A stretch of 61,368 nt of DNA from Bacillus sp. S/N-304-OC-R1 (GTDB lineage Bacteria > Bacillota > Bacilli > Bacillales > Cytobacillaceae): positions 1 through 61,368 of the forward strand of contig NZ_JACWFE010000006.1 in NCBI RefSeq assembly GCF_019749375.1. Direction: 5' to 3'. Below are positions 20,815-32,732 of this stretch, piece by piece (within the stretch, counting starts at the first letter, position 1; each line of letters opens with the position of its first letter). Both the position numbers and the translations under genes were made by a program. A model generated the notes under the pieces. That model ran no database searches and had not been told where the DNA came from. It worked only from the letters and a program-made list of their open reading frames with translations.

Positions 20815-20876
20815 CCATCCTATTGTCTTACCTCTCTTCATTTCTACCATGAATCTCCATTGGAGGTGATGATGAC

Positions 20877-21479
20877 ATGTCAGAGCATTACTATTCCAAA
20901 ACTCAAAGTACAGAAAGCAATCCGAAATATTGGAACTTTACATTAAGGGATTATTCATTTCGTTTTAAGACTGATAACGGGGTGTTCTCGAAAAGCGAGG
21001 TTGACTTTGGTTCGAGATTGTTGATTGAAGTGTTTGAACCGCCGATGATTGAGGGAAATATTCTAGATGTCGGCTGTGGTTATGGTCCGATTGGGCTAAC
21101 TGCGGCAAAGCTAATGGATAATCGCCTTGTTCATATGGTGGATGTTAATTCAAGGGCATTAGCGCTTGCTCGAGAAAATGCGGAATTAAATCATATTCAT
21201 AATGTTGATATTTACGAAAGTGATCGTCTTGAAAATGTAAAAATTGATAATTTTGCGGCTGTATTAACTAACCCTCCGATTCGCGCCGGGAAAAAAGTAG
21301 TCCATGATATTTTTGAGCAAAGTTATCATAGACTACAGCAAGGTGGAGATCTATGGGTAGTGATACAGAAGAAGCAAGGTGCTCCGTCAGCAATTGAAAA
21401 ATTATCAGAGTTTTTTAGTGAGGTCGAGACGGTGGATAAGAAAAAAGGCTATTATATAATACGAGCAAAAAAAGATTGA
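20877..21479 (+). CDS. ybxB: class I SAM-dependent methyltransferase, RsmC-like (YbxB)
   Basis: Methyltransferase with SAM loop ILDVGCGYGPIGL (about 61-73) and catalytic NPP motif LTNPPIRAGK (near 130), the arrangement found in N2-guanine methyltransferases of rRNA such as RsmC. The true RNA target of the Bacillus protein is not known to me. 200 aa. Ribosome site TTGGAGGTGATGA. Position between rplL and rpoB is conserved in Bacillus. Confidence 0.92.
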   Translation: MSEHYYSKTQSTESNPKYWNFTLRDYSFRFKTDNGVFSKSEVDFGSRLLIEVFEPPMIEGNILDVGCGYGPIGLTAAKLMDNRLVHMVDVNSRALALARENAELNHIHNVDIYESDRLENVKIDNFAAVLTNPPIRAGKKVVHDIFEQSYHRLQQGGDLWVVIQKKQGAPSAIEKLSEFFSEVETVDKKKGYYIIRAKKD

Positions 21480-21480
21480 C

Positions 21481-21519
21481 TTGACTTTTTGCTTATGTTA
21501 GCATTATATAATGCCAACA
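21481..21519 (+). promoter_or_regulatory. candidate rpoB promoter embedded in a palindrome
   Basis: TTGACT at 21481-21486 and TATATA at 21505-21510 (18-bp spacer). The -10 is the centre of a 24-bp inverted repeat at 21496-21519, TGTTAGCATTAT against ATAATGCCAACA, 11 of 12 pairs matching. It starts two bases after the ybxB stop codon. A dimeric regulator could bind here; none is known to me. Confidence 0.6.
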
Positions 21520-21535
21520 TAATATATTCCGATTA

Positions 21536-21564
21536 TTTACTAAAATACACAAAAGATGTATAAT
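21536..21564 (+). promoter_or_regulatory. second candidate rpoB promoter
   Basis: TTTACT at 21536-21541, 17-bp spacer, TATAAT at 21559-21564, giving a leader of about 150 nt to rpoB. Confidence 0.55.
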
Positions 21565-21720
21565 TTTGGTGTTTAGTGGGAAAGATAACAAAATAATAGT
21601 CGTAATGTGAAAATGTGGTTTTTGAACTAAAAACCCTTTTTTCTTTTTGTCTTAAGATAGGACTGTTTGTTCTATTTGAGAATATTATTGCCATTAAGCT
21701 TGATTTGAGGGGTGAATCAG

Positions 21721-24700
21721 TTGATAGGTCAACTTGTTCAGTATGGACGACACCGCCAACGTAGGAGTTACGCACGAATCAGTGAAGTTTTAGAATTACC
21801 AAATCTAATCGAAATCCAAACCTCTTCTTATCAATGGTTTCTTGATGAGGGTTTACGTGAAATGTTCCAGGACATTTCACCGATTGAAGACTTTACTGGT
21901 AATTTGTCGCTTGAATTTATTGATTACAGCCTTGGCGAACCAAAGTATTCCGTTGAGGAATCGAAAGAACGAGATGTTACATATTCTGCACCTTTGCGTG
22001 TGAAAGTACGTCTTGTAAACAAAGAAACAGGCGAAGTTAAAGACCAGGATGTCTTTATGGGTGACTTCCCGCTTATGACAGAAACAGGTACATTCGTGAT
22101 CAATGGTGCGGAACGTGTAATCGTTTCTCAGTTAGTTCGTTCACCGAGTGTATACTATAGTGGAAAACTAGATAAAAACGGGAAGAAAGGCTTTACTGCA
22201 ACTGTTATCCCGAACCGCGGCGCTTGGCTTGAGTATGAAACTGATGCCAAGGATGTCGTTTACGTTAGAATAGATCGTACTCGGAAACTGCCCGTTACGG
22301 TTCTTTTGCGTGCGCTTGGGTTCGGTTCTGATCAAGAAATCATCGATTTGATTGGAGATAATGAATACATTCGCAATACGCTTGAAAAAGACAATACAGA
22401 AGGTACGGATAAGGCGCTATTAGAAATTTATGAACGCCTTCGTCCAGGAGAACCTCCGACTGTAGAAAATGCTAAAAGTTTATTAGTTTCAAGATTTTTT
22501 GATCCTAAGCGCTATGATTTAGCAAACGTAGGAAGATACAAAATTAATAAAAAGCTCCACATTAAAAATAGATTATTCGGACAACGACTCGCTGAAACTC
22601 TGGTAGATCCGGAAACAGGCGAAATTATTGCCGAAAAAGGTGTAACTTTAGATCGACGCACACTAGACCGTATTCTCCCAAGCTTAGAAAAGAATATTGG
22701 TTTCAAGTCAGTTAGTCTTGTTGGCGGAGTTCTAGAAGAGGATATTACACTTCAGTCTATTAAAATCTATGCACCTAATGAAGACGGTGAAAAGGTTATT
22801 AATGTAATTGGAAATGCATATGTAGAAGAGGCAGTGAAAAATATTTCACCTGCTGATATCATTTCATCCATCAGTTACTTCTTTAACCTGCTGCATTCTG
22901 TAGGTGATACAGATGACATTGACCATTTAGGAAATCGTCGTTTGCGTTCTGTTGGCGAATTATTACAAAACCAATTCCGAATCGGTCTTTCAAGAATGGA
23001 ACGTGTAGTTCGTGAGAGAATGTCCATTCAAGATACAAACACGATTACTCCGCAGCAATTAATTAATATTCGCCCAGTTATCGCGTCTATTAAAGAGTTC
23101 TTCGGAAGTTCACAGTTATCTCAATTCATGGATCAGACGAATCCTCTTGCAGAATTAACGCACAAACGCCGTCTTTCTGCCTTAGGACCGGGTGGATTAA
23201 CGCGTGAACGCGCAGGGTTTGAAGTGCGTGACGTTCACTATTCTCACTATGGTCGTATGTGTCCGATCGAGACTCCAGAAGGACCGAACATTGGACTTAT
23301 TAACTCTTTATCATCCTTTGCAAAGGTGAACCGCTTCGGATTTATTGAAACTCCGTATCGTCGTGTTGATCCTGAAACAGGCAAGGTTACAGACCGTATT
23401 GATTACTTAACGGCTGATGAAGAGGATAACTATGTAGTTGCTCAAGCAAACGTACTTCTAGCTGATGACGGTTCATTCCTTGAAGAGGAAGTTGTTGCTC
23501 GTTTCAAAGGTGAGAACACAGTTGTTCCTCGAGACCGCGTTGACTATATGGACGTTTCGCCTAAGCAAGTAGTTTCTGCTGCAACAGCGTGCATTCCGTT
23601 CCTTGAAAATGATGACTCTAACCGTGCACTAATGGGTGCGAACATGCAGCGTCAAGCTGTACCGTTAATGCAGCCTGAGGCACCAAGAGTAGGTACTGGA
23701 ATGGAGTATGTGTCAGGAAAAGACTCAGGTGCTGCTGTAATTTGTAAGCACGAGGGAATCGTTGAACATGTGGAAGCCCGTGAAGTTTGGGTTCGCAGAA
23801 TTGTAAATGTAGATGGCCAAGAAGTAAAAGGTGATCTTGATAAATACAGAATGCTTAAATTCATCCGTTCTAACCAAGGGACTTGTTACAACCAGCGTCC
23901 AATCGTTGCGGTGGGCAATCGTGTAACAAAGGGTGAAATTCTTGCTGATGGTCCTTCCATGGAGCTTGGAGAGCTAGCGCTTGGACGTAACGTTCTAGTT
24001 GCCTTCATGACATGGGATGGATATAACTATGAAGATGCCATCATCATGAGTGAACGTCTAGTGAAGGATGACGTATATACATCTATTCACATTGAAGAAT
24101 ATGAATCTGAATCTCGTGATACAAAGCTTGGACCTGAGGAAATTACTCGTGATATTCCTAACGTTGGGGAAGATGCTCTTCGCAACCTGGATGAAAGAGG
24201 AATCATCCGAACAGGTGCAGAGGTTAAGGATGGCGACCTGTTAGTAGGTAAAGTAACGCCTAAAGGTGTAACGGAACTGACTGCAGAAGAAAGATTATTA
24301 CATGCAATCTTCGGAGAAAAAGCTCGTGAAGTCCGCGATACTTCCCTTCGTGTTCCACACGGCGGCGGCGGTATTGTACTAGATGTTAAAGTCTTCAACA
24401 GAGAAGATGGAGATGAGCTTCCTCCTGGTGTTAACCAGCTTGTCCGTGTATACATTGTTCAGAAGCGTAAAATTTCTGAAGGGGATAAGATGGCTGGACG
24501 ACATGGTAATAAAGGGGTTATCTCTCGAATTTTACCTGAAGAGGATATGCCATTTATGCCAGATGGCACACCAGTCGACATCATGTTAAACCCTCTAGGG
24601 GTTCCGTCGCGTATGAACATTGGACAGGTGCTTGAGCTTCATCTAGGTATGGCAGCAAGAGCATTAGGAATTCATGTTGCATCCCCTGTATTCGATGGTG

Positions 24701-25281
24701 CCACAGAGGAAGATGTATGGGCAACGATCGAAGAAGCAGGAATGGCGCGTGATGCGAAAACAGTTCTTTATGATGGACGTTCTGGAGAGCCATTCGACAA
24801 CCGTGTATCAGTTGGTGTCATGTATATGATTAAGCTTGCTCACATGGTTGATGATAAACTTCATGCTCGTTCTACTGGACCATACTCTCTTGTTACTCAA
24901 CAGCCATTGGGCGGTAAAGCTCAATTTGGCGGACAGCGTTTCGGGGAGATGGAGGTATGGGCACTTGAAGCATATGGTGCTGCTTACACGCTACAAGAAA
25001 TCTTAACAGTTAAATCTGATGATGTTGTTGGTCGTGTGAAAACATATGAAGCCATCGTTAAAGGTGAAAACGTTCCGGAGCCAGGAGTACCTGAATCCTT
25101 TAAGGTATTAATTAAAGAGCTTCAGAGCTTGGGTATGGATGTTAAAATTCTTTCAGGCGATGAGGAAGAAATTGAAATGCGCGACATGGAGGACGAAGAA
25201 GATCTGCAGCAAGCAGAATCATTTACAATTGCCCCTGAACCGCAAAACTCAGAAGCTGAAGAAGTAGTTGCTAAAGAGTAG
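21721..25281 (+). CDS. rpoB: RpoB, RNA polymerase beta subunit
   Basis: Forms half of the RNA polymerase active cleft and the rifampicin pocket. The Rif region [20 protein letters not shown] followed by [13 protein letters not shown] looks wild type, so rifampicin sensitivity is expected. The conserved [17 protein letters not shown] and [19 protein letters not shown] segments are intact. I chose TTG 21721 (product starting [11 protein letters not shown]) because GAGGGG lies about 8 nt before it; GTG 21712 overlaps that site. 1186 aa. Acidic C-terminal tail. rpoC follows after 138 bp. Confidence 0.97.
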   Translation: MIGQLVQYGRHRQRRSYARISEVLELPNLIEIQTSSYQWFLDEGLREMFQDISPIEDFTGNLSLEFIDYSLGEPKYSVEESKERDVTYSAPLRVKVRLVNKETGEVKDQDVFMGDFPLMTETGTFVINGAERVIVSQLVRSPSVYYSGKLDKNGKKGFTATVIPNRGAWLEYETDAKDVVYVRIDRTRKLPVTVLLRALGFGSDQEIIDLIGDNEYIRNTLEKDNTEGTDKALLEIYERLRPGEPPTVENAKSLLVSRFFDPKRYDLANVGRYKINKKLHIKNRLFGQRLAETLVDPETGEIIAEKGVTLDRRTLDRILPSLEKNIGFKSVSLVGGVLEEDITLQSIKIYAPNEDGEKVINVIGNAYVEEAVKNISPADIISSISYFFNLLHSVGDTDDIDHLGNRRLRSVGELLQNQFRIGLSRMERVVRERMSIQDTNTITPQQLINIRPVIASIKEFFGSSQLSQFMDQTNPLAELTHKRRLSALGPGGLTRERAGFEVRDVHYSHYGRMCPIETPEGPNIGLINSLSSFAKVNRFGFIETPYRRVDPETGKVTDRIDYLTADEEDNYVVAQANVLLADDGSFLEEEVVARFKGENTVVPRDRVDYMDVSPKQVVSAATACIPFLENDDSNRALMGANMQRQAVPLMQPEAPRVGTGMEYVSGKDSGAAVICKHEGIVEHVEAREVWVRRIVNVDGQEVKGDLDKYRMLKFIRSNQGTCYNQRPIVAVGNRVTKGEILADGPSMELGELALGRNVLVAFMTWDGYNYEDAIIMSERLVKDDVYTSIHIEEYESESRDTKLGPEEITRDIPNVGEDALRNLDERGIIRTGAEVKDGDLLVGKVTPKGVTELTAEERLLHAIFGEKAREVRDTSLRVPHGGGGIVLDVKVFNREDGDELPPGVNQLVRVYIVQKRKISEGDKMAGRHGNKGVISRILPEEDMPFMPDGTPVDIMLNPLGVPSRMNIGQVLELHLGMAARALGIHVASPVFDGATEEDVWATIEEAGMARDAKTVLYDGRSGEPFDNRVSVGVMYMIKLAHMVDDKLHARSTGPYSLVTQQPLGGKAQFGGQRFGEMEVWALEAYGAAYTLQEILTVKSDDVVGRVKTYEAIVKGENVPEPGVPESFKVLIKELQSLGMDVKILSGDEEEIEMRDMEDEEDLQQAESFTIAPEPQNSEAEEVVAKE

Positions 25282-25309
25282 TTAATATAAAACCTAACAA
25301 TTATTCACG

Positions 25310-25335
25310 GCCCTAGCTTTATGAAAAAGCAGGGC
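25310..25335 (+). other. hairpin between rpoB and rpoC
   Basis: GCCCTAGCTTT pairs with AAAGCAGGGC with one bulged A and an ATGA-containing loop. No T-run follows, so it is unlikely to be a terminator; it could stabilise or mark a processing point in the rpoBC transcript. Confidence 0.5.
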
Positions 25336-25419
25336 TGATGAACGATTGTATTTTGCACCCACATTGCTTTCTTAGGGCAAACTGGGTATAGCCCGGACAT
25401 AAAAAGGGAGGTAGGCCCC

Positions 25420-28400
25420 TTGCTAGATGTAAACAATTTTGAGTATATGAAAATCGGTCTTGCTTCACCAGATAAGATTCGATCTTGGTCTCATGGTGAG
25501 GTAAAAAAGCCTGAAACGATTAACTATCGTACGTTAAAACCTGAAAAAGACGGTTTGTTCTGCGAACGCATTTTTGGACCGACAAAGGATTGGGAATGTC
25601 ATTGCGGAAAGTACAAACGTGTACGCTATAAAGGTGTAGTCTGTGACCGATGCGGCGTTGAAGTAACGCGTGCAAAGGTACGTCGAGAAAGAATGGGGCA
25701 TATTGAACTTGCTGCTCCTGTTTCTCACATCTGGTATTTTAAAGGAATCCCAAGCAGAATGGGACTTGTTCTTGATATGTCTCCGCGTGCTCTTGAAGAA
25801 GTCATTTATTTTGCTTCATACGTAGTGACGGATGCCGGCGATACAGCTCTTGAGAAGAAGCAGCTGCTTTCCGAAAAGGAGTACCGGGCGTACCGTGAAA
25901 AATACGGCAACAAGTTCCAAGCTTCAATGGGAGCTGAGTCTATTAAAAAGCTTCTTTCTGATATCGATTTAAATAAAGAAGTTGATATCTTAAAAGAAGA
26001 GCTTAGAACAGCACAAGGACAACGCAGAACACGTGCTATTAAGCGTTTAGAAGTATTAGAAGCTTTCCGTGGATCGGGCAACGAACCATCTTGGATGATC
26101 CTTGATGTACTTCCTGTTATCCCACCAGAGCTGCGTCCAATGGTTCAGCTTGATGGCGGTCGTTTTGCTACGTCTGACCTAAACGATCTATACCGTCGTG
26201 TCATTAACAGAAACAATCGTCTTAAGCGTTTATTGGACCTTGGTGCTCCAAGCATTATTGTTCAAAATGAAAAGCGTATGCTTCAAGAAGCAGTCGACGC
26301 ATTAATCGACAATGGACGCCGTGGCAGACCTGTTACTGGTCCTGGTAACCGTCCGTTAAAATCACTTTCTCATATGTTAAAAGGGAAGCAAGGCCGTTTC
26401 CGTCAAAACTTGCTAGGGAAGCGTGTTGACTACTCTGGACGTTCGGTTATCGTTGTAGGACCTAACTTAAAGATGTATCAATGCGGACTTCCAAAAGAAA
26501 TGGCATTAGAGTTATTCAAGCCATTTGTAATGAAAGAGTTAGTTGAAAAAGGCTTATCCCATAATATTAAATCGGCAAAACGCAAAATTGAACGAGTTCA
26601 GCCAGAAGTTTGGGATGTTTTAGAAAGCGTCATTAAAGAGCACCCAGTACTTCTTAACCGCGCCCCTACTCTTCATAGACTAGGAATTCAGGCGTTTGAA
26701 CCAACATTAGTTGAAGGTCGTGCTATTCGTCTTCACCCGCTTGTATGTACAGCTTATAACGCTGACTTTGATGGTGACCAAATGGCGGTTCACGTTCCGC
26801 TTTCATCAGAAGCACAAGCTGAAGCGCGCCTATTAATGCTTGCAGCTCAGAACATTTTGAATCCGAAAGACGGAAAACCAGTTGTTACTCCTTCCCAGGA
26901 CATGGTTTTAGGTAACTACTACCTGACACTTGAAAGAGATGGTGCTGTTGGTGAAGGGATGATTTTCAAGGATATTAATGAGGCGCTTCTTGCCTACCAA
27001 AATGGTTATGTTCATCTGCACACACGTGTAGCAGTTCATGCGGGTTCCTTGAATAATCCAACATTTACACCAGAGCAAAATCAAAAACTGTTAATTACAA
27101 CAGTAGGGAAAATGATCTTTAATGAAATTTTACCAACGTCATTCCCTTATATTAATGAGCCTACTAGTAGCAACTTAGAAGTTGAAACTCCTGCAAAGTA
27201 TTTTGTAGAAAAAGGACAGGAAGTTCTTTCGATTATTCGTGAAATGCCTATAGTAGAGCCGTTTAAGAAGAAAATTCTTGGTAATATCATTGCAGAGGTT
27301 TTCAAACGCTATAAAATTACTGAAACCTCAAAAATGTTAGACCGTATGAAGGACCTTGGATTTAAGTATTCTACAAAAGCTGGTATCACAGTTGGTGTAG
27401 CTGACATCGTGGTATTAGGTGAAAAGGAACTTATTATCCAAGAGGCACAAGGTAAAGTTGATAATGTTATGAAGCAGTTTAGACGCGGACTTATCACAGA
27501 GGATGAGCGCTATGACCGTGTTATCTCCATTTGGAGTGCTGCTAAAGATACAATTCAAGAAAAGCTGATGAAGTCACTTGATAAATCGAACCCAATCTTC
27601 ATGATGAGTGACTCTGGTGCCCGTGGTAACGCATCTAACTTTACACAGTTAGCGGGTATGCGCGGTCTGATGGCTAACCCGGCTGGTAGAATTATTGAGT
27701 TACCAATCCGTTCAAGTTTCCGTGAAGGATTAACAGTATTAGAGTACTTTATTTCCACACACGGTGCTCGTAAGGGTCTTGCGGATACGGCACTTAAAAC
27801 AGCGGACTCAGGATATCTGACTCGTCGTCTTGTTGACGTAGCTCAAGATGTAATTGTCCGTGAAGATGATTGCGGAACGGACAGAGGTCTGTTAATCGGC
27901 GCATTGATGGATGGCACCGAAGTCATTGAAACACTTGAAGAACGTCTAATTGGACGTCATGCAAGAAAAGCGATTAGACATCCAGAAACAAAAGAAGTAA
28001 TTGTACCTGAAAATGGATTGATTACTGAAGACCTTGCGAAAGTAGTGACAGAAGCAAATGTTGATAAAGTATGGATTCGATCAGCGTTTACTTGTAACAC
28101 ACGTCATGGTGTATGTAAGAAATGTTATGGCCGCAACCTTGCAACAGGTCAAGAAGTTGAAGTAGGGGAAGCTGTAGGTATCATTGCTGCGCAGTCTATC
28201 GGTGAGCCTGGAACACAGTTAACGATGCGTACATTCCATACTGGAGGAGTTGCGGGAGACGATATTACCCAAGGTTTACCGCGTATCCAAGAGTTGTTTG
28301 AAGCACGTAATCCAAAAGGTCAGGCAGTTATTTCTGAAATTGAAGGTGTTGTAGTAGGAATTAACGAAGGTCGAGATCGTCAGCATGAAATTGTTGTTCA

Positions 28401-29019
28401 AGGTGAAGTAGAATCACGTACGTATACTGCTCCTTACACAGCTAGACTTAAAGTAGGCGTGAACGATCATGTAGAACGTGGTCAGGAACTAACAGAAGGT
28501 TCAATTGACCCGAAAGAATTAATTAGAGTAAAAGACGTAACAGCAGTTCAAGAATACTTGCTGCGTGAAGTTCAGAAGGTTTATCGTATGCAAGGGGTTG
28601 AAATTGGTGATAAGCATATCGAAGTAATGGTTCGCCAAATGCTTCGCAAAGTGCGTGTCATCGATGCAGCTGAAACGGATGTTCTTCCAGGTACATTACT
28701 GGATGTTCACCAGTTTACAGATGCGAATGAAAAGGCACTTCTTGCTGGAAAGCTTCCTGCAACAGGCCGCCCTGTATTACTAGGTATCACGAAAGCGTCT
28801 CTTGAGACAGATTCATTCCTATCTGCAGCATCTTTCCAAGAAACAACAAGAGTACTTACAGATGCAGCAATTAAAGGAAAACGTGATGAATTACTAGGAC
28901 TTAAGGAAAATGTTATCATCGGTAAGCTTGTTCCAGCTGGTACAGGTATGCAGCGATATCGCAGAGCAGAGCCTTACACAAAGGAAGAAATAGCTGAGGA
29001 TACTGTTACAGTAGAATAA
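25420..29019 (+). CDS. rpoC: RpoC, RNA polymerase beta' subunit
   Basis: Catalytic subunit. N-terminal zinc finger [20 protein letters not shown] (about 60-79), active-site metal motif NADFDGDQM near residue 447, trigger-loop region [19 protein letters not shown], and second zinc site with [13 protein letters not shown]. 1199 aa, equal to the B. subtilis length. TTG start behind GGGAGGTAGG; TTG is also used by relatives. Followed by a strong terminator. Confidence 0.98.
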   Translation: MLDVNNFEYMKIGLASPDKIRSWSHGEVKKPETINYRTLKPEKDGLFCERIFGPTKDWECHCGKYKRVRYKGVVCDRCGVEVTRAKVRRERMGHIELAAPVSHIWYFKGIPSRMGLVLDMSPRALEEVIYFASYVVTDAGDTALEKKQLLSEKEYRAYREKYGNKFQASMGAESIKKLLSDIDLNKEVDILKEELRTAQGQRRTRAIKRLEVLEAFRGSGNEPSWMILDVLPVIPPELRPMVQLDGGRFATSDLNDLYRRVINRNNRLKRLLDLGAPSIIVQNEKRMLQEAVDALIDNGRRGRPVTGPGNRPLKSLSHMLKGKQGRFRQNLLGKRVDYSGRSVIVVGPNLKMYQCGLPKEMALELFKPFVMKELVEKGLSHNIKSAKRKIERVQPEVWDVLESVIKEHPVLLNRAPTLHRLGIQAFEPTLVEGRAIRLHPLVCTAYNADFDGDQMAVHVPLSSEAQAEARLLMLAAQNILNPKDGKPVVTPSQDMVLGNYYLTLERDGAVGEGMIFKDINEALLAYQNGYVHLHTRVAVHAGSLNNPTFTPEQNQKLLITTVGKMIFNEILPTSFPYINEPTSSNLEVETPAKYFVEKGQEVLSIIREMPIVEPFKKKILGNIIAEVFKRYKITETSKMLDRMKDLGFKYSTKAGITVGVADIVVLGEKELIIQEAQGKVDNVMKQFRRGLITEDERYDRVISIWSAAKDTIQEKLMKSLDKSNPIFMMSDSGARGNASNFTQLAGMRGLMANPAGRIIELPIRSSFREGLTVLEYFISTHGARKGLADTALKTADSGYLTRRLVDVAQDVIVREDDCGTDRGLLIGALMDGTEVIETLEERLIGRHARKAIRHPETKEVIVPENGLITEDLAKVVTEANVDKVWIRSAFTCNTRHGVCKKCYGRNLATGQEVEVGEAVGIIAAQSIGEPGTQLTMRTFHTGGVAGDDITQGLPRIQELFEARNPKGQAVISEIEGVVVGINEGRDRQHEIVVQGEVESRTYTAPYTARLKVGVNDHVERGQELTEGSIDPKELIRVKDVTAVQEYLLREVQKVYRMQGVEIGDKHIEVMVRQMLRKVRVIDAAETDVLPGTLLDVHQFTDANEKALLAGKLPATGRPVLLGITKASLETDSFLSAASFQETTRVLTDAAIKGKRDELLGLKENVIIGKLVPAGTGMQRYRRAEPYTKEEIAEDTVTVE

Positions 29020-29029
29020 TATTAATTTG

Positions 29030-29065
29030 CGGTGCTGGCTGAGTTGCTTAGCCAGTACCGTTTTT
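29030..29065 (+). terminator. terminator after rpoC
   Basis: CGGTGCTGGCT/AGCCAGTACCG stem (11 pairs, one G-T) with nine-nt loop and TTTTT. Confidence 0.94.
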
Positions 29066-29109
29066 ACACTTTCTCTAACATGTTTTTAATAAAAATATTA
29101 GATTGATTG

Positions 29110-29138
29110 TTGACATCGAAAAACTAAGATGTTAATAT
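29110..29138 (+). promoter_or_regulatory. promoter of rplGB and the str operon
   Basis: TTGACA at 29110-29115, 17-bp spacer, TAATAT at 29133-29138, directly after the rpoC terminator. It can serve rplGB-rpsL-rpsG-fusA. Confidence 0.78.
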
Positions 29139-29183
29139 AGCAAAGGTGCTCCTATTAACTGGATACTTTGGAGGATGTCACTT

Positions 29184-29432
29184 ATGTCTTATGAAAAAGT
29201 ATTGCAGGCAAAAGATATTATAATAGGGACAAAGCAAACGGTGAAAGCACTGCAGACAGGAACAGCGAAAGAAGTTGTCGTTGCCAAAGACGCAGATCCG
29301 AAAGTGATTGCAAAGGTGGCAATCGTTGCAACTGAGATGAATGTTCCGATACATTATGTCGATTCTATGAAAAAGCTTGGCAAAGCATGTGGAATAGAAG
29401 TGGGTGCGGCAGCTATTGCGATAATTAATTAA
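29184..29432 (+). CDS. rplGB: L7Ae-family RNA-binding protein (YbxF, L7Ae-like)
   Basis: 82-aa protein of the L7Ae/L30e family, which binds kink-turn RNA. Conserved core [16 protein letters not shown] and [19 protein letters not shown] 29184 ([13 protein letters not shown]) fits the ribosome site TTTGGAGG; the in-frame ATG at 29175 touches that site. YbxF binds K-turns in vitro; its cellular partner is uncertain. First gene of the str operon, as in Bacillus. Confidence 0.93.
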   Translation: MSYEKVLQAKDIIIGTKQTVKALQTGTAKEVVVAKDADPKVIAKVAIVATEMNVPIHYVDSMKKLGKACGIEVGAAAIAIIN

Positions 29433-29535
29433 AAACTGTTTTTGTAGAAACGTTCTGCAAAGACTTTGTTTTTTGCATCAAAATGAACCACCTGGATGTG
29501 TGGGCTTAAACAAATAGCGAAGGGAGGACAATTCA

Positions 29536-29958
29536 ATGCCTACTATTAACCAATTAGTGCGTAAACCTCGTCAAACTAAAGAGGAAAAGTCTAAATCACC
29601 TGCACTAAACAAAGGATACAACAGCTTCAAAAAAGCACAAACAAATGTTTCTTCACCACAAAAACGCGGTGTATGTACTCGTGTTGGTACAATGACTCCG
29701 AAAAAACCAAACTCAGCATTACGTAAATATGCTCGTGTTCGTTTATCTAACGGAATCGAGGTTAATGCTTACATTCCTGGTATCGGTCATAACCTTCAAG
29801 AGCACAGCGTTGTTCTAATCCGTGGCGGACGTGTAAAGGACTTACCGGGGGTACGTTACCATATCGTTCGTGGAGCATTAGATACAGCTGGTGTTGCTAA
29901 CCGTATGCAAAGCCGTTCTAAATACGGTCAGAAGAGACCGAAAGCGCCTAAAAAATAA
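29536..29958 (+). CDS. rpsL: ribosomal protein S12
   Basis: Decoding-centre protein. The loop [17 protein letters not shown] keeps the wild-type lysine linked to streptomycin sensitivity. 140 aa, usual for Bacillus. Ribosome site AAGGGAGG. Confidence 0.98.
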   Translation: MPTINQLVRKPRQTKEEKSKSPALNKGYNSFKKAQTNVSSPQKRGVCTRVGTMTPKKPNSALRKYARVRLSNGIEVNAYIPGIGHNLQEHSVVLIRGGRVKDLPGVRYHIVRGALDTAGVANRMQSRSKYGQKRPKAPKK

Positions 29959-30003
29959 TCTTAAATAAATTAAAGAAAAGAATTTCTGAAAGGAGGAAAT
30001 AAT

Positions 30004-30474
30004 ATGCCACGTAAAGGTCCTGTTGCAAAAAGAGACGTATTACCGGATCCGATTTACAACTCAAAGCTTGTTAGTAAACTTATCAACAAAATGATGGTTG
30101 ACGGTAAGAGAGGTAAATCACAAGCAATTCTTTACTCAGCTTTTAATATCATCAGTGAGCGCTCTGGAAAAGAGCCAATGGAAGTTTTCGATCAAGCACT
30201 TAAAAACATCATGCCTGTACTTGAAGTAAGAGCACGCCGTGTCGGCGGATCTAACTACCAAGTGCCAGTTGAGGTGCGTCCAGATCGTCGTACTACTCTT
30301 GGTCTTCGTTGGTTAGTAAACTATTCTCGTCTACGTGGAGAAAAGACGATGGAAGAGCGTTTAGCTAACGAAATCCTAGATGCAGCTAACAACACTGGTG
30401 CTGCAGTTAAGAAACGTGAAGATACACACAAAATGGCAGAAGCGAACAAAGCGTTTGCTCACTATCGCTGGTAG
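30004..30474 (+). CDS. rpsG: ribosomal protein S7
   Basis: Primary 16S rRNA-binding protein that nucleates the 30S head. Begins [31 protein letters not shown]; 156 aa, standard. Ribosome site AAAGGAGG, 45 bp after rpsL. Part of the str operon rpsL-rpsG-fusA-tuf. Confidence 0.98.
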   Translation: MPRKGPVAKRDVLPDPIYNSKLVSKLINKMMVDGKRGKSQAILYSAFNIISERSGKEPMEVFDQALKNIMPVLEVRARRVGGSNYQVPVEVRPDRRTTLGLRWLVNYSRLRGEKTMEERLANEILDAANNTGAAVKKREDTHKMAEANKAFAHYRW

Positions 30475-30525
30475 AATTTATTCCTTATACAAAATACTAC
30501 TCATACTAGGAAGGAGAAAGACCCA

Positions 30526-32604
30526 ATGGCAAGAGAGTTCTCCTTAGAAAATACTCGTAATATCGGGATCATGGCTCACATCGATGCCGGTAAAACAACA
30601 ACAACTGAGCGTATTCTTTACTATACAGGTAAGATCCACAAAATCGGTGAAACACACGAAGGTGGAGCTCAGATGGACTGGATGGAGCAAGAGCAGGAGC
30701 GTGGAATAACAATTACATCTGCAGCAACAACTGCACAATGGAAAGGTCACCGCGTAAACATCATTGATACACCAGGACACGTAGACTTCACAGTTGAAGT
30801 TGAACGTTCACTTCGTGTACTTGATGGTGCTGTTACTGTACTTGATGCTCAATCTGGGGTTGAACCACAAACTGAAACAGTATGGCGCCAAGCAACAACT
30901 TACGGCGTACCACGTATTGTTTTCGTAAACAAAATGGATAAGCTTGGTGCGGACTTCTTATATTCTGTAGGCACTCTTCATGATCGCCTTCAAGCGAATG
31001 CGGCTCCAATTCAATTACCAATCGGTGCTGAAGATCAATTCTCAGGCATTATCGATTTAGTTGAAATGAACGCTACATTCTACAAGAACGATCTTGGGAC
31101 AGAAATTGAAGAGGGGGAAATCCCTGCAGAATATCAAGATCAAGCTGCTGAATACCGTGAGAAATTAATCGAAGCTGTTGCTGAACTTGATGAAGAATTA
31201 ATGGAGAAATACCTTGGTGGAGAAGAAATCACTAAGGAAGAGCTAAAAGCTGCTATTCGTAAAGCGACTATTAGCGTTGAATTTTATCCTGTTCTTTGCG
31301 GTACTGCATTTAAGAACAAAGGTGTTCAAAAAATGCTAGATGCAGCAATCGATTATCTTCCATCTCCACTGGATATCCCTGCTATTCAAGGTGTAAATCC
31401 AGAGACAGATGAAGAAACAGAACGTCATGCAGATGATAACGAACCATTCTCTGCTTTAGCGTTTAAAGTAATGACGGATCCATATGTAGGTAAACTTACA
31501 TTCTTCCGTGTTTATTCCGGTACATTAAGCTCTGGTTCTTATGTACAAAACTCTACAAAAGGCAAGCGTGAGCGTGTAGGACGTATCCTGCAAATGCATG
31601 CAAACAGCCGTCAAGAAATTTCAATCGTACACGCAGGGGATATCGCTGCAGCAGTTGGTCTTAAAGATACAACTACTGGTGATACACTATGTGACGAGAA
31701 GAGTCTTGTTATTTTAGAGTCTATGGAATTCCCAGAGCCAGTAATTCAATTATCTATCGAGCCAAAAACAAAGGCTGACCAAGATAAAATGACTACTGCT
31801 CTTCAAAAACTTCAAGAAGAAGATCCAACATTCCGTGCACATACTGACCAGGAAACTGGAGAAGTTATCATTGCAGGTATGGGTGAGCTTCACCTTGATA
31901 TCCTAGTTGACCGTATGCGTCGTGAATTTAAAGTGGAAGCAAACGTTGGTGCACCTCAGGTTGCTTACCGTGAAACTTTCCGCGCTTCAGCATCTGTTGA
32001 AGGTAAATTTGCACGTCAATCTGGTGGACGTGGACAATATGGTCACGTTTGGATTGAATTCTCTCCAAATGAAGAAGGTAAAGGCTTTGAATTCGAAAAT
32101 GGCATCGTCGGTGGGGTAGTTCCTCGTGAATACATCGCTCCTGTACAAGCTGGTCTTGAAGATGCTCTTGAAAGAGGAGTACTTGCTGGATTCCCATTAG
32201 TTGATATTAAAGCTAGATTATTTGACGGATCTTACCATGATGTTGACTCATCTGAAATGGCGTTTAAGATCGCTGCTTCAATGGCATTGAAAAATGCAGC
32301 ATCAAAATGTAACCCTGTTATTCTTGAGCCGGTAATGCGCGTTGAAGTTATTATCCCTGAAGAATACATGGGAGATATTATGGGTAACATCACTTCACGT
32401 CGTGGTCGTGTAGAAGGTATGGAAGCTCGTGGTAACGCTCAAGTTGTTCGTGCGATGGTTCCACTTTCTGAAATGTTTGGATATGCTACTTCTTTACGTT
32501 CTAGTACGCAAGGTCGCGGTGTATTCACAATGCAATTCGATCACTACGAAGAAGTTCCAAAGTCAATTTCTGAAGAAATTATCAAAAAGCATAAAGGTGA
32601 ATAA
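30526..32604 (+). CDS. fusA: elongation factor G
   Basis: GTPase that moves tRNAs and mRNA through the ribosome. G1 [12 protein letters not shown] (about 17-28), G3 [10 protein letters not shown]4 [10 protein letters not shown], then domains II-V with the C-terminal [11 protein letters not shown]. 692 aa, standard. Ribosome site AAGGAG. tuf follows after 128 bp that contain a hairpin. Confidence 0.98.
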   Translation: MAREFSLENTRNIGIMAHIDAGKTTTTERILYYTGKIHKIGETHEGGAQMDWMEQEQERGITITSAATTAQWKGHRVNIIDTPGHVDFTVEVERSLRVLDGAVTVLDAQSGVEPQTETVWRQATTYGVPRIVFVNKMDKLGADFLYSVGTLHDRLQANAAPIQLPIGAEDQFSGIIDLVEMNATFYKNDLGTEIEEGEIPAEYQDQAAEYREKLIEAVAELDEELMEKYLGGEEITKEELKAAIRKATISVEFYPVLCGTAFKNKGVQKMLDAAIDYLPSPLDIPAIQGVNPETDEETERHADDNEPFSALAFKVMTDPYVGKLTFFRVYSGTLSSGSYVQNSTKGKRERVGRILQMHANSRQEISIVHAGDIAAAVGLKDTTTGDTLCDEKSLVILESMEFPEPVIQLSIEPKTKADQDKMTTALQKLQEEDPTFRAHTDQETGEVIIAGMGELHLDILVDRMRREFKVEANVGAPQVAYRETFRASASVEGKFARQSGGRGQYGHVWIEFSPNEEGKGFEFENGIVGGVVPREYIAPVQAGLEDALERGVLAGFPLVDIKARLFDGSYHDVDSSEMAFKIAASMALKNAASKCNPVILEPVMRVEVIIPEEYMGDIMGNITSRRGRVEGMEARGNAQVVRAMVPLSEMFGYATSLRSSTQGRGVFTMQFDHYEEVPKSISEEIIKKHKGE

Positions 32605-32661
32605 ATTTAATTGATTTTACCTTTTTAATCAAGTATAACTACTATTGTAGGCATCATAGCT

Positions 32662-32683
32662 GCGAAAGGAGACATCTTTTCGC
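32662..32683 (+). other. hairpin between fusA and tuf
   Basis: GCGAAA pairs with TTTCGC (32662-32667 with 32678-32683); the loop holds GGAGACATC, an anti-Shine-Dalgarno-like purine stretch without a start codon. No T-run. Function unknown. Confidence 0.45.
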
Positions 32684-32732
32684 GGCGTTTAAAAATACTT
32701 AAATTTTTATAAATTAAAGGAGGATTTTCCTA

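Noticed and set aside
20264..20818. Long minus-strand frame opposite rplL
   Set aside because: Mirror of the highly biased codons of rplJ and rplL; no ribosome site or known protein.
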